Shown here one piece after another: positions 7,685 to 15,489 of a DNA stretch of 64,000 nucleotides. The position numbers were made by a program, and so were the translations under genes. A model generated the notes under the pieces. The model saw nothing but the letters and a program-made list of their open reading frames with translations. It searched no databases and was not told the origin of the DNA. How positions within the stretch are numbered: position 1 is the first letter of the stretch; the number at the start of each line of letters is the position of its first letter. The stretch is from Saccharospirillaceae bacterium. GTDB lineage: Bacteria; Pseudomonadota; Gammaproteobacteria; Pseudomonadales; Oceanobacteraceae. Location of the stretch: assembly GCA_021208685.1 (NCBI GenBank), contig JAJOJJ010000018.1, positions 1 to 64,000 on the forward strand. Reading direction: 5' to 3'.

Positions 7685-10471
7685 TCAGAAGAAACTGTAT
7701 TTCACACCCAGGCTGGCACGGTAGCCGTAGTATTCCACCTGCAGTGGACGGCTTTCGCTGCCGAGGTAGTACTTCATCGGTTCATTGGTGATGTTATTCA
7801 CATCGGCGTACACCATCAGATCATTGGTTGCCTGATAAGAAGCACTCAGGTCGACGCTGGTGTAATCACCGTAGTAGCTGTCTTCATCACGGCTGTCACC
7901 GTGTTCCTGAATATAAGCACCTTTGTGGTTAACCGCGACGCGCACGGCAAAGGTGCTGTCATCGTAGAATAACGCAGCGTTGTACAGAGAATCAGCCTGA
8001 CGCGGAATATCAGCCTTGCGCTCATCCGGCAGCGTCATAACAGAGCGCATACGGGTGTAGTTTGCCTGAACGCCAAAGTTATGCAGAGAATCGGCAATAA
8101 AATCCAGACGACGGCTGACCGCCAATTCAGCACCGGCTAACCACGCTTTATCACCGTTTGCTGCGGTCTTCATGGTGACCGGATTGCCGTTATAGCTGCC
8201 CTGCTCGCTGCTGCGGAAAATCGGGTCGGTAATGTCTTTATAAAATACGCCCGCAGACACAATACCCACACTGTCAAAGTAACGCTCGTACAGAGCATCC
8301 AGATTGAGTGAATAGGTCGGATTCAGATCCGGATTACCGGTGGTTAAGGTCTGATCCGCTTCCATGTAGCTGCCACCCGGAGTCAGATCACCGAAATCCG
8401 GACGGGCAAACGTACGGGACAGTGCCAGACGGACATTACTTTCGTCGTCAGGACGAATGGTTAAATGCAGCGATGGCAGAACGGAGGTGTATTTTTTCTC
8501 TGCTTTACGGTTTTGCAAAGAATTACTGTCGGCAAGATAAACCTGACCTTCAACCTGCGTGTTGGTCTGCTCGACACGAAGACCACCCACCACCGTCATA
8601 TCATCATTGATGTTATAGGTTGCCATACCGTAACCGGCCATCTGGCTTTCGTTAACATCAAAATTACGGCCAAGCGCACCACCATTGCTGACCAGCGCAG
8701 AGTCGCCTTCACTGAGAATGAATTTATCGCGGTTGGCATTCCAGAAACTTTCCAGATCGCTCATGCGCGCAACCTGACTGAAATCAGCGGCGTAATTGCC
8801 GTTAATTTCTTCCAGGAAATCATTACGGCCTGGCTGATTGATCAGATTAAAATCGGCTAAGGTCGGTGCTGCACCGTAATTTTCCGTATCCCATACATAG
8901 AATTCATCGGAGAAACGCGCAGTACGTTCTTTATTGCGGTATTTAGCGCCGAATTTTAACTGCAGGTCATGAGTCAGATCTTTGGTAAAATCAAGCTGAG
9001 CGACCGCTTTATCTTTTTCGCGCACATCAACCTTATACAGTTCGATTGAATTCAGGCTCATTTGCGCCGGATTCATCGCAAAACCAGACGGTAAATGCGT
9101 GCTGGGTTTATTGGCTGGGCTGTTGCCGCCGTCAATCGGGTTATAGGAAAGATCATCATCCGCCAGGCCTGTAAAGCCGACATTTTTCTGATCAAAGCGG
9201 GCGACAAAATAGCTCTTGTCTTTGCTGTTGGGCACGTCACCGTAAAAGAAGTGGTTGTCATAGGTGGACACTTTCCACTCCAGCATGCCGTCTTCGCCAA
9301 TCCAGTGCTCACCACCCAGCTGATGACCGCTGAGTTCAGTGGTCAGGATATTGTGGATATGCTGCAGTTCAATACGGTCTTTATCAAAGCGGTAGCGGTG
9401 CTTGTAATGGGTTTCTTCGTCAATAAGTGTACCGTACAGCGTGCGGGCATAGACGGTATCGCCATTGTCAAAGCGATATTCCACGGCACCATTCAGACCA
9501 CGGGTGTCACGCTCTCCGGTGTAATCGCGTAATTCAAGACGATAAATACCTTCGCCATCACGACGGGGTTCAAAGTTATCCGTCGCCCACTCCCGCACAT
9601 ACTGACTGGCATTAATAATGTATCCGAGTTTGCCATCGTCGCTGCGGTCACCGGCGAGGATATTCAGGTTGTAACCATTGCCGCCGGCTTTATCGTTGTA
9701 ATTGGTTCCCACGGTGACATCCAGCGTGGTTTCCTGTGGCGCACGGCGGGTAATAAAATTCACGTTACCGCCAATGGCATCACCTTCCATATCCGGTGTT
9801 ACCGCTTTGCTGACTTCCACGCTTTCAATCATTTCGGTCGGGAAAAAATCAAAGGCGGTCGCGCGTGATGTGGTTTCTTCTTCGGCGGTCGGAATACGGT
9901 CACCATTCAGTGACGCGGAACTCCACTGTGCCGGTAAACCGCGCACCGCCACAAAGCGGCCTTCGCCCTGATCGCGCTCAATGGATACACCGGGAATACG
10001 CTGTACCGCTTCGGCAGCGTTACGGTCCGGTAATTTGCCCATGCCGTCAGCCGAAATAGCATTAAGAATACGGTTGGCATTTTTCTGGGTATTCAGTGCG
10101 TTCATTTCACCCTGAAAAATATGACCCACCGCAACCACTTCTTCGATACCCGCACCACTGAAAAGTACTTTCAGTGCGCCCAGATCTTTGCGCTCATCCT
10201 CGGTAATGGTCACGCTGGTCTGCAGCGGCTCGTACCCCACGTAGGTTACTTTCAGCTGATAGGTACCGGCTTTCAGCCCTTTCAGAATAAATTGGCCGCG
10301 TTCATCGGTCTGAACACGGGCACCGGTTTCAACAACGGTTACTGTTGCGCCGGGTAGTATTGAGCTTTGGTCGATCACCGAGCCGGTCAGGCTGGCGTCA
10401 GCCAGTACAATCTGGCTGCCAAGCAGCAGCGTTGCCAGAATCGGCAGTTTTGCAGTCTTCAACATTTTCAT
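7685..10471 (-). CDS. TonB-dependent outer-membrane receptor with N-terminal carboxypeptidase-regulatory-like domain
   Basis: The protein has about 928 residues. The start at 10471 is preferred because GGGGATTAGG sits just upstream; an in-frame ATG at 10483 lacks this. A signal peptide (LPILATLLLGSQIVLA) is followed by a CarbopepD_reg_2-like beta-sandwich (~22-105; TYQLKVTYVGYEPLQT). A plug domain follows (LPDRNAAEAVQRIPGVSIER, VAVRGL, LNGDRIPT, GDAIGGNVN), then a long 22-strand-type barrel ending in LGVKYSFF with the C-terminal Phe typical of outer-membrane barrels. Such receptors import large or scarce substrates with energy from TonB. The substrate is not readable. The class with this N-terminal domain often takes up carbohydrates or peptides, and the neighbouring surface peptidase fits that, but the link is inference. 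Confidence 0.9.
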   Translation of the reverse strand: MKMLKTAKLPILATLLLGSQIVLADASLTGSVIDQSSILPGATVTVVETGARVQTDERGQFILKGLKAGTYQLKVTYVGYEPLQTSVTITEDERKDLGALKVLFSGAGIEEVVAVGHIFQGEMNALNTQKNANRILNAISADGMGKLPDRNAAEAVQRIPGVSIERDQGEGRFVAVRGLPAQWSSASLNGDRIPTAEEETTSRATAFDFFPTEMIESVEVSKAVTPDMEGDAIGGNVNFITRRAPQETTLDVTVGTNYNDKAGGNGYNLNILAGDRSDDGKLGYIINASQYVREWATDNFEPRRDGEGIYRLELRDYTGERDTRGLNGAVEYRFDNGDTVYARTLYGTLIDEETHYKHRYRFDKDRIELQHIHNILTTELSGHQLGGEHWIGEDGMLEWKVSTYDNHFFYGDVPNSKDKSYFVARFDQKNVGFTGLADDDLSYNPIDGGNSPANKPSTHLPSGFAMNPAQMSLNSIELYKVDVREKDKAVAQLDFTKDLTHDLQLKFGAKYRNKERTARFSDEFYVWDTENYGAAPTLADFNLINQPGRNDFLEEINGNYAADFSQVARMSDLESFWNANRDKFILSEGDSALVSNGGALGRNFDVNESQMAGYGMATYNINDDMTVVGGLRVEQTNTQVEGQVYLADSNSLQNRKAEKKYTSVLPSLHLTIRPDDESNVRLALSRTFARPDFGDLTPGGSYMEADQTLTTGNPDLNPTYSLNLDALYERYFDSVGIVSAGVFYKDITDPIFRSSEQGSYNGNPVTMKTAANGDKAWLAGAELAVSRRLDFIADSLHNFGVQANYTRMRSVMTLPDERKADIPRQADSLYNAALFYDDSTFAVRVAVNHKGAYIQEHGDSRDEDSYYGDYTSVDLSASYQATNDLMVYADVNNITNEPMKYYLGSESRPLQVEYYGYRASLGVKYSFF

Positions 10472-10530
10472 CCTAATCCCCATAGTTTCCAGTAAGCCGC
10501 GATCACGCCCCTTGTGCCAACGGCATATTG

Positions 10531-10548
10531 ATCTGGTCTAATCCAGAT
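10531..10548. promoter_or_regulatory. Small palindrome upstream of the TonB receptor gene, possible operator
   Basis: ATCTGG-N6-CCAGAT is a perfect 6+6 inverted repeat, 60-77 bases upstream of the preferred receptor start. Its position would suit a regulator-binding site. I cannot name a regulator. Confidence 0.25.
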
Positions 10549-10689
10549 AGCGGCAGCAGATTAAGAAGAAAATATGACGGGGTTATGACGGCTACGTTCA
10601 GCCGCAGGCAAAATAAACCGGTGCGATATGGTCATTTAATGGTCGTTGCGCCGGGGCGGCGTGAGGAGGCAATCTTTTTATACGTCCTG

Positions 10690-10904
10690 CAGTCTCGCGG
10701 GCATGGCCCGCTCCTACGATGCGGTGTTTTTATAAGTCGTGCGGGCATGGCCCGCTCCTGCAATGTGGTGTTTTTATAAGTCTCGCGGGCATGTCCCGCT
10801 CCTGCAATGCGGTGTTTTTATAAGTCTCGCGGGGATGGCCCGCTCCTGCAAAGCGGTGTTTTTATAAGTCTTGCGGGCATGGCCCGCTCCTGAAAAGCGG
10901 GACA
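10690..10904. repeat. Five tandem REP-like hairpins, exact 44-bp period
   Basis: The core GCGGGCATGGCCCGCTCCT begins at 10697, 10741, 10785, 10829 and 10873, giving an exact period of 44 bases. Each core is a GCGGGC/GCCCGC stem with a 3-base loop followed by TCCT. This is the layout of Pseudomonas-type REP sequences (CGCGGG...CCCGCTCCTA). The linker GCGGTGTTTTTATAAGTC is repeated too. Single-base changes (CATGT, GGGATG) mark individual copies. The array lies between the DUF2147 gene and the receptor gene, both on the minus strand. It could stabilise or stop the upstream transcript, or be the product of REP-associated transposase activity. Confidence 0.85.
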
Positions 10905-11006
10905 TGTGGATGGGGTTTGCCCCGCAACGGCTGTTCAGATGCAGTCAGCGCTGGCTGGTTGCTTAAGTGAACAGCATGACGAAGCGGGTTGCGGATATCG
11001 GCTGCG

Positions 11007-11507
11007 TTATTCTGCAGCGGTAACGTCAGCGGGTGCGGCTTCTGCCGTTTCTGCAGCGGTTTCTGTAACCGGTGCTTCATAGCGCAACCATGTCTGACTG
11101 CGGCCAATCCAGGATACGCCGATATAACCGCGTACGCTCAGGCTCTGGCCATCTTCGGCGACGTTCAGCTGGGATTTATACACACTGCCGGATTTTGGAT
11201 CGAGAATACGGCCGCTTTCCCATTCACCGTTTCCTTCGTTCTCCAGATCCCACATAAAAGTCAGGCCTTCAACCGGCTGATCTTTAAAATCATCCGGGCA
11301 TTTTTCGCAGGATTTTCCCTGATCTTTTTCCCGCAACAGTTTTACGATGGTGCCCTGCAGCTTGCCTTCTTCGTTAATGCGGATATCAACGACGCTGGCC
11401 TGGCTGCCGTCTTCGTCATCAATCGTTACCCATTGACCGACAGCAGGGTCAGCCACAGCAACGGATGACATCAGGGTAAAAGCAAGAGCGGATATGGATT
11501 TTTTCAC
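11007..11507 (-). CDS. DUF2147 family exported protein
   Basis: A signal peptide (ISALAFTLMSSVAVADPAVG) leads into a DUF2147 domain: GQWVTIDDEDG, VVDIRINEEGKLQGTIVKL, CEKCPDDFKDQPVEGL, ESGRILDPKSGSVY, LSVRGYIGVSWIGRSQTWLR. Family members are small periplasmic or outer-membrane-associated proteins of unknown function. The CEKC pair could bind metal or form a disulfide. The GTG at 11507 is preferred because AGGAG lies nine bases upstream; an in-frame TTG at 11513 is too close to it. The tail after the domain is Ala/Glu/Thr-rich and low in complexity. The REP array lies immediately downstream. Confidence 0.85.
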   Translation of the reverse strand: MKKSISALAFTLMSSVAVADPAVGQWVTIDDEDGSQASVVDIRINEEGKLQGTIVKLLREKDQGKSCEKCPDDFKDQPVEGLTFMWDLENEGNGEWESGRILDPKSGSVYKSQLNVAEDGQSLSVRGYIGVSWIGRSQTWLRYEAPVTETAAETAEAAPADVTAAE

Positions 11508-11975
11508 AGACAAACTCTCCTGAGCTGGTGCAATTCCGGCAGGAGGGCAATATCGCCCGACATTCCTTCCGGCCCCGGCCGCTTGCGTTATCAGTTATTG
11601 GTCAGGCCAGGTGGGCGGATAATACGGTATCTGCCGGGAAAAATCCGCCATTTGGCTTTTCAGATGGCTCTGTTAAACCCGGCAATCCGGGCCAATTCCG
11701 TCCGTCGCCGGGCCGCTCGGCTGACGTCTGAGCCTGTTTTTACCGGACCAAAGGCGTACGTATTTGCACTCAACTGTGCCTTTCCGGCGCCCTGCGACCA
11801 TGGTCACACGGTGCTTTTCCAGCCCCCGCAAAAAGCCGATAACCCTTTGTTTTAAATAATAAAAATTATCGCCATCCGAGGGTGGCAGGAATTGGTACTA
11901 CCAAGGTCTAGCTGTCGTGTTCTGACGCTATGCTGCTAGGTTGATTCTGCATTCAAATAAAAACTAGGAGGGGTT
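11508..11975. other. Intergenic region with predicted control site of the symporter operon
   Basis: These 468 bases separate two divergent genes. I see no convincing coding region; short open frames lack ribosome sites and family features. The right half holds an AT-rich stretch (TTTTAAATAATAAAAATTAT, about 11849-11868) and, at 11897-11910, a copy of the palindrome shared with the acs, crbS and actP promoters. AGGAGGGG precedes the start at 11976. Confidence 0.6.
11897..11910 (+). promoter_or_regulatory. CrbR-like palindrome upstream of the DUF4212/symporter operon
   Basis: ACTACCAAGGTCTA matches the derived consensus TAGACC-N2-GGTCTA at 11 of 14 positions; the right half is perfect. It lies 66 bases before the start codon of the small subunit. 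It was found by comparing the promoters of the acetate-linked genes in this window. That CrbR is the binder is inference. Confidence 0.45.
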
Positions 11976-12245
11976 ATGGCTTTCAGGTCAGAAGACGATA
12001 AGAACGCATACTGGCGCAAAAACCTGAAATTAATGTTCGTTCTACTGGTTATCTGGGCAGTGACGTCGTATGGCTTCGGCATCCTGTTCCGTCCGGTACT
12101 CGACATGATTCCGGTGGGTGGCGTTGGTCTGGGTTTCTGGTTTGCACAGCAGGGTTCCATTTATGTGTTCCTCGCTATTGTTGCAATTTACGCCAAAAAA
12201 ATGCGCGAGCTCGATCGTGAGTTCGGCGTTGATGACGATGAATAA
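11976..12245 (+). CDS. DUF4212 protein, small subunit of a sodium:solute symporter
   Basis: This 89-residue membrane protein has two hydrophobic helices (NLKLMFVLLVIWAVTSYGFG and GSIYVFLAIVAIYAKKM) separated by the conserved FRPVLDMIPVGGVGLGFWFAQQ segment. This is the DUF4212 or small-subunit family that is always paired with a large sodium:solute symporter. It starts behind AGGAGGGGTT and ends 14 bases before the large-subunit ATG, so the two form an operon. In homologous systems the pair is placed with acetate or short-chain acid uptake. The small subunit's exact role is not known. Confidence 0.9.
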   Translation: MAFRSEDDKNAYWRKNLKLMFVLLVIWAVTSYGFGILFRPVLDMIPVGGVGLGFWFAQQGSIYVFLAIVAIYAKKMRELDREFGVDDDE

Positions 12246-12259
12246 GTGAGGAGTTGAGC

Positions 12260-14035
12260 ATGGATTTACAGACCTTGACTTACATCGTAGTGGGCCTGAG
12301 CTTCGCCCTCTATTTTGGTATCGCTATCTGGGCCCGTGCCGGAACAACCGGTGAATATTACGCGGCTGGCCGCGGTGTTCATCCGGTTGCCAACGGTATG
12401 GCAACAGCAGCCGACTGGATGTCAGCCGCTTCTTTTATTTCCATGGCAGGCCTGATTGCCTTCCAGGGTTACGATGCTTCGATCTTCCTGATGGGCTGGA
12501 CCGGCGGTTATGTTCTGCTGGCACTTTGTCTGGCTCCGTACCTGCGTAAATTCGGCAAGTTTACCGTGCCTGATTTTATCGGTGACCGTTATTACTCCCG
12601 GACTGCCCGTATTGTGGCGGTTATCTGTCTGATCATCGCGTCGCTGACGTATGTAATCGGCCAGATGAAGGGGATTGGCGTGGCGTTCTCACGCTTCCTT
12701 GATGTGGATTACGCAACGGGTCTGTATGCCGGTATGGGTATCGTGTTCTTCTACGCCGTACTGGGCGGTATGAAAGGCGTAACCTACACCCAGATCGCGC
12801 AATACTGTGTACTCATTTTTGCTTACACCGTACCGGCGATCTTTATCTCTCTGAATCTGACCAACAATCCGATTCCTCAGCTTGGCTTCCTCAGTGATAC
12901 CGCTGACGGCACGCCGCTGCTGGTAAAACTGGATCAGACGCTGGTTGACCTTGGTTTTGCTGAATACACCGCACAGAAAGGCGGCACCTTCAACATGATC
13001 ATGTATACCCTGTCTCTGATGATGGGTACTGCCGGTCTGCCGCACGTGATCATCCGCTTCTTCACTGTACCTAAGGTGTCTGATGCGCGCTCATCCGCTG
13101 GCTGGGCTCTGCTGTTCATCGCCATTCTGTACACCACGGCTCCGGCGGTGGGTTCTATGGCCCGTCTGAACCTGACCAACACCATTCAGCCTGGCCCGGT
13201 CGGCAGTGCCGAAGGTAACCTGCTGTACGATGAGCGTCCGGACTGGTTCAAAAACTGGGAAACCACAGGTTTGCTGGCGTTTGAAGATAAAAATGGTGAT
13301 GGCCGCATTCAGTACTACGACGATAAGAACCCTGACTTTGCCGCGAAAGCTGAATCCTTCGGCTGGAAAGGTAATGAAATGGTGAAAGTTGACCGTGACA
13401 TCATGGTACTGGCTAATCCGGAAATCGCTAACCTGCCAAACTGGGTGATCGCTCTGGTTGCCGCCGGTGGTCTGGCTGCCGCCCTGTCAACCGCAGCAGG
13501 TCTGTTGCTGGCGATGTCGACAGCCATCTCTCACGACCTGCTGAAGCGTACCTTCATGCCGGATATCGGTGAGAAACAGGAACTGATGGCCGCGCGTATT
13601 TCCATGGCCGGTGCCATTCTGGTAGCGGGTTATCTGGGTCTCAATCCACCGGGCTTTGCGGCGCAGGTGGTGGCTCTGGCCTTCGGTCTGGCGGCATCCT
13701 CAATCTTCCCTGTGCTGATGATGGGTATCTTCAGCAGTAAGGTGAACAACAGTGGTGCAGTGGCCGGTATGCTGGTGGGTCTGGTATCAACGCTGGTGTA
13801 CATCTTTACCTACAAAGGCTGGTTCTTCGTGGCCGGTACGGAGATGTTACCGAATACGCCGGATAACTGGTTCCTGGGTATTGCTCCGGAAGCCTTCGGT
13901 GCTCTGGGTGCTCTGCTGAACTTTGCAACCGCCTTCATTGTGTCGAACATGACGGCTCCGGTACCGGATGACATCCGCCACATGGTGGAAGACATCCGCT
14001 TCCCGAAAGGGGCTGGTGAAGCGCACGATCACTGA
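12260..14035 (+). CDS. Sodium:solute symporter large subunit (VC_2705/ActP-like)
   Basis: The 591-residue SSS-family transporter is full of hydrophobic segments. Family motifs include GEYYAAGRGVHPVANGMA, ADWMSAASFISMAGL and GTAGLPHVIIRFFTV. The ATG at 12260 is preferred to the TTG at 12254 because GAGGAG lies six bases upstream. Unlike plain ActP, it carries a hydrophilic insertion (~325-390) with an EF-hand-like loop, DKNGDGRIQYYD (residues 343-354), before the helix NWVIALVAAGGLAAALSTAAG. Probable substrate: acetate or a related monocarboxylate with Na+. It is co-transcribed with the DUF4212 partner and ends at a strong terminator. Confidence 0.88.
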   Translation: MDLQTLTYIVVGLSFALYFGIAIWARAGTTGEYYAAGRGVHPVANGMATAADWMSAASFISMAGLIAFQGYDASIFLMGWTGGYVLLALCLAPYLRKFGKFTVPDFIGDRYYSRTARIVAVICLIIASLTYVIGQMKGIGVAFSRFLDVDYATGLYAGMGIVFFYAVLGGMKGVTYTQIAQYCVLIFAYTVPAIFISLNLTNNPIPQLGFLSDTADGTPLLVKLDQTLVDLGFAEYTAQKGGTFNMIMYTLSLMMGTAGLPHVIIRFFTVPKVSDARSSAGWALLFIAILYTTAPAVGSMARLNLTNTIQPGPVGSAEGNLLYDERPDWFKNWETTGLLAFEDKNGDGRIQYYDDKNPDFAAKAESFGWKGNEMVKVDRDIMVLANPEIANLPNWVIALVAAGGLAAALSTAAGLLLAMSTAISHDLLKRTFMPDIGEKQELMAARISMAGAILVAGYLGLNPPGFAAQVVALAFGLAASSIFPVLMMGIFSSKVNNSGAVAGMLVGLVSTLVYIFTYKGWFFVAGTEMLPNTPDNWFLGIAPEAFGALGALLNFATAFIVSNMTAPVPDDIRHMVEDIRFPKGAGEAHDH

Positions 14036-14060
14036 GATCTGGCGTTAATCAAACCCTGAA

Positions 14061-14084
14061 AAACCGGCTCCGGCCGGTTTTTTT
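14061..14084 (+). terminator. Rho-independent terminator of the symporter operon
   Basis: The stem AAACCGGC/GCCGGTTT with the 4-base loop TCCG is followed by TTTT, 25 bases after the symporter stop. Confidence 0.9.
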
Positions 14085-14192
14085 ATGCGCCTCAGCGGCC
14101 ATACAGTCTGTTGAGAGATCGGATAAAGAATCGCTTCATAAAAAGACGTCCGGCACAGTGTCCGTCCGGTTGGTGTATATCGGTTAACGCGC

Positions 14193-14618
14193 TCAGCGAT
14201 GCAGCATTTCACCGCGCAGAGGAGCCAGCCGCTGCAACAGACGATTCTGATCCGTGTAGGGAATGCCACTGTCTGTCATGGCGTTCTGTAACAACTCGAC
14301 CACCCGGTTAAAATCGGTTTCACCTATGTTCATGCCGGTGTGTACGGTTGACATATCATCCCCGCTGTAAGTGCAGGGGCCATCGCTGACCGCACACAGC
14401 TGTTCACTGAATTTGTCACGGAAACGCTGAATATCGGAATCTTTAAAGAATGGGTAGATGCGCCGGTCAAAACTGATTTCTTCAATAAAGTGATCAACCA
14501 CAACCGCTATTCCCTCTGCTCCGCCAAGGCGTTCGTACAGAGTGTCTTCGGCCATCAGCGGTGTGAATAATGACGTTGCCATCAGCAGCGAACTGCGGCA
14601 AAGCAAAGAACGGATCAT
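14193..14618 (-). CDS. Exported group-1-like truncated hemoglobin
   Basis: The globin-like domain reads TLYERLGGAEGIAVVVDHFI, RIYPFFKDSD, KFSEQLCAVSDGPCTYSG and MSTVHTGMNI. The His of TVHTGM fits the proximal haem ligand (F8), and the Phe/Tyr-rich helix fits the distal pocket. A preceding stretch (MIRSLLCRSSLLMATSLFTPLMA) looks like a signal peptide, so the globin probably works in the periplasm, which is less common for this family. The start at 14618 is chosen because TAGGAG, whose TAG is the stop of the upstream DUF3034 gene, sits just upstream and suggests coupling. It is the last gene of the cupredoxin/EAL/DUF3034 run. Roles of such globins include O2, NO or redox sensing; none is shown here. 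Confidence 0.82.
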   Translation of the reverse strand: MIRSLLCRSSLLMATSLFTPLMAEDTLYERLGGAEGIAVVVDHFIEEISFDRRIYPFFKDSDIQRFRDKFSEQLCAVSDGPCTYSGDDMSTVHTGMNIGETDFNRVVELLQNAMTDSGIPYTDQNRLLQRLAPLRGEMLHR

Positions 14619-14628
14619 CACGGCACTC

Positions 14629-15489
14629 CTATTGAAAATACCCGGTAAGCGACAAATACAGACCGTCCTGATCATCGCTGCCGGCAATACTGCCCAGCTG
14701 CGCCCAGGCCAGGGTCAGATTCAGGTGCTTGTGCGGAAACCAGGCAATAAACACATCGCGGTAATCATCTTCACGGAAGGCCGTTAAATTATCGGGTTTG
14801 GTACGATATTCTGCGCCCAGGGCGAGGCCGTCACGCAGCAGCACCAGAGCCGACACTTCCGGCAGCAGCTGATAGTGGCGGTTGTTATCTCCGCCAAACC
14901 CCAGCAATCCCATCTGATTGGCCTTGCTGGCGCGCACCGTCGCATTCCACAGAAGGTTGTAGCCGGCCAGTGCCGCCAGATGAATGCTGCTGGCCGACAG
15001 ATAAACATCCGTCCCCTGATTATGGTTATCAGCACCAACCGCTGCGGCGGTATCACCGTCCAGCAGACGCTTGTACTGCACCCCCAGGGCAACTTGCGGC
15101 AGCGCGGTAAAAACCGCATCCCCCGCCAGTTTGATTTTTGCCCCGTAAATTTCCTGACGGATGTCGGTGGCCGTATTTTTTAACCGGAAGCTTTGCTGCG
15201 CCGCGCTGAGCTCCAGACGGTTGTCGTAACTCCAGCTGCCTCCCAGCACGTCCAGCCGGAAGTCCTGCACATCGGTGCGGGTTGTAAAGGCACTGACACT
15301 GCGTTCTCCCTGCTCACTGTAGCCGCTGATCAGCGCCCAGGGCACCAGACCACCACCGGCAGCACCTTCCAGCTGAGTAACACCGGAGGTGGCGAGCAGA
15401 CGGCCTTCCGCCTGTACCGGGCTGCCTGCGATAACACTGAGTAAGCCCACCGTTAATGAAGCCAACCCCTGCTGCTTCAGACGCATCAT
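14629..15489 (-). CDS. DUF3034 family exported outer-membrane-like protein
   Basis: A 286-residue protein with a signal peptide (SLTVGLLSVIAGSPVQAEG) followed by LLATSGVTQLEGAAGGGLVP, the opening of DUF3034. The rest is alternating beta-strand sequence and ends LSLTGYFQ, consistent with a small outer-membrane barrel (inference). The start overlaps the stop of the GGDEF/EAL gene by four bases (ATGA), and the globin gene follows, so all are probably one operon. DUF3034 genes commonly occur with this same cupredoxin and EAL pair, but no function is established. Confidence 0.85.
   Translation of the reverse strand: MMRLKQQGLASLTVGLLSVIAGSPVQAEGRLLATSGVTQLEGAAGGGLVPWALISGYSEQGERSVSAFTTRTDVQDFRLDVLGGSWSYDNRLELSAAQQSFRLKNTATDIRQEIYGAKIKLAGDAVFTALPQVALGVQYKRLLDGDTAAAVGADNHNQGTDVYLSASSIHLAALAGYNLLWNATVRASKANQMGLLGFGGDNNRHYQLLPEVSALVLLRDGLALGAEYRTKPDNLTAFREDDYRDVFIAWFPHKHLNLTLAWAQLGSIAGSDDQDGLYLSLTGYFQ

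Noticed and set aside
10535-10540. CrbR-like half site GGTCTA upstream of the TonB receptor
   Set aside because: Only one half matches; the other side is unlike the consensus, and the base run is explained by a different palindrome.
10690-10904. CRISPR array
   Set aside because: The whole 44-base unit, linker included, is repeated. There are no unique spacers and no cas genes.
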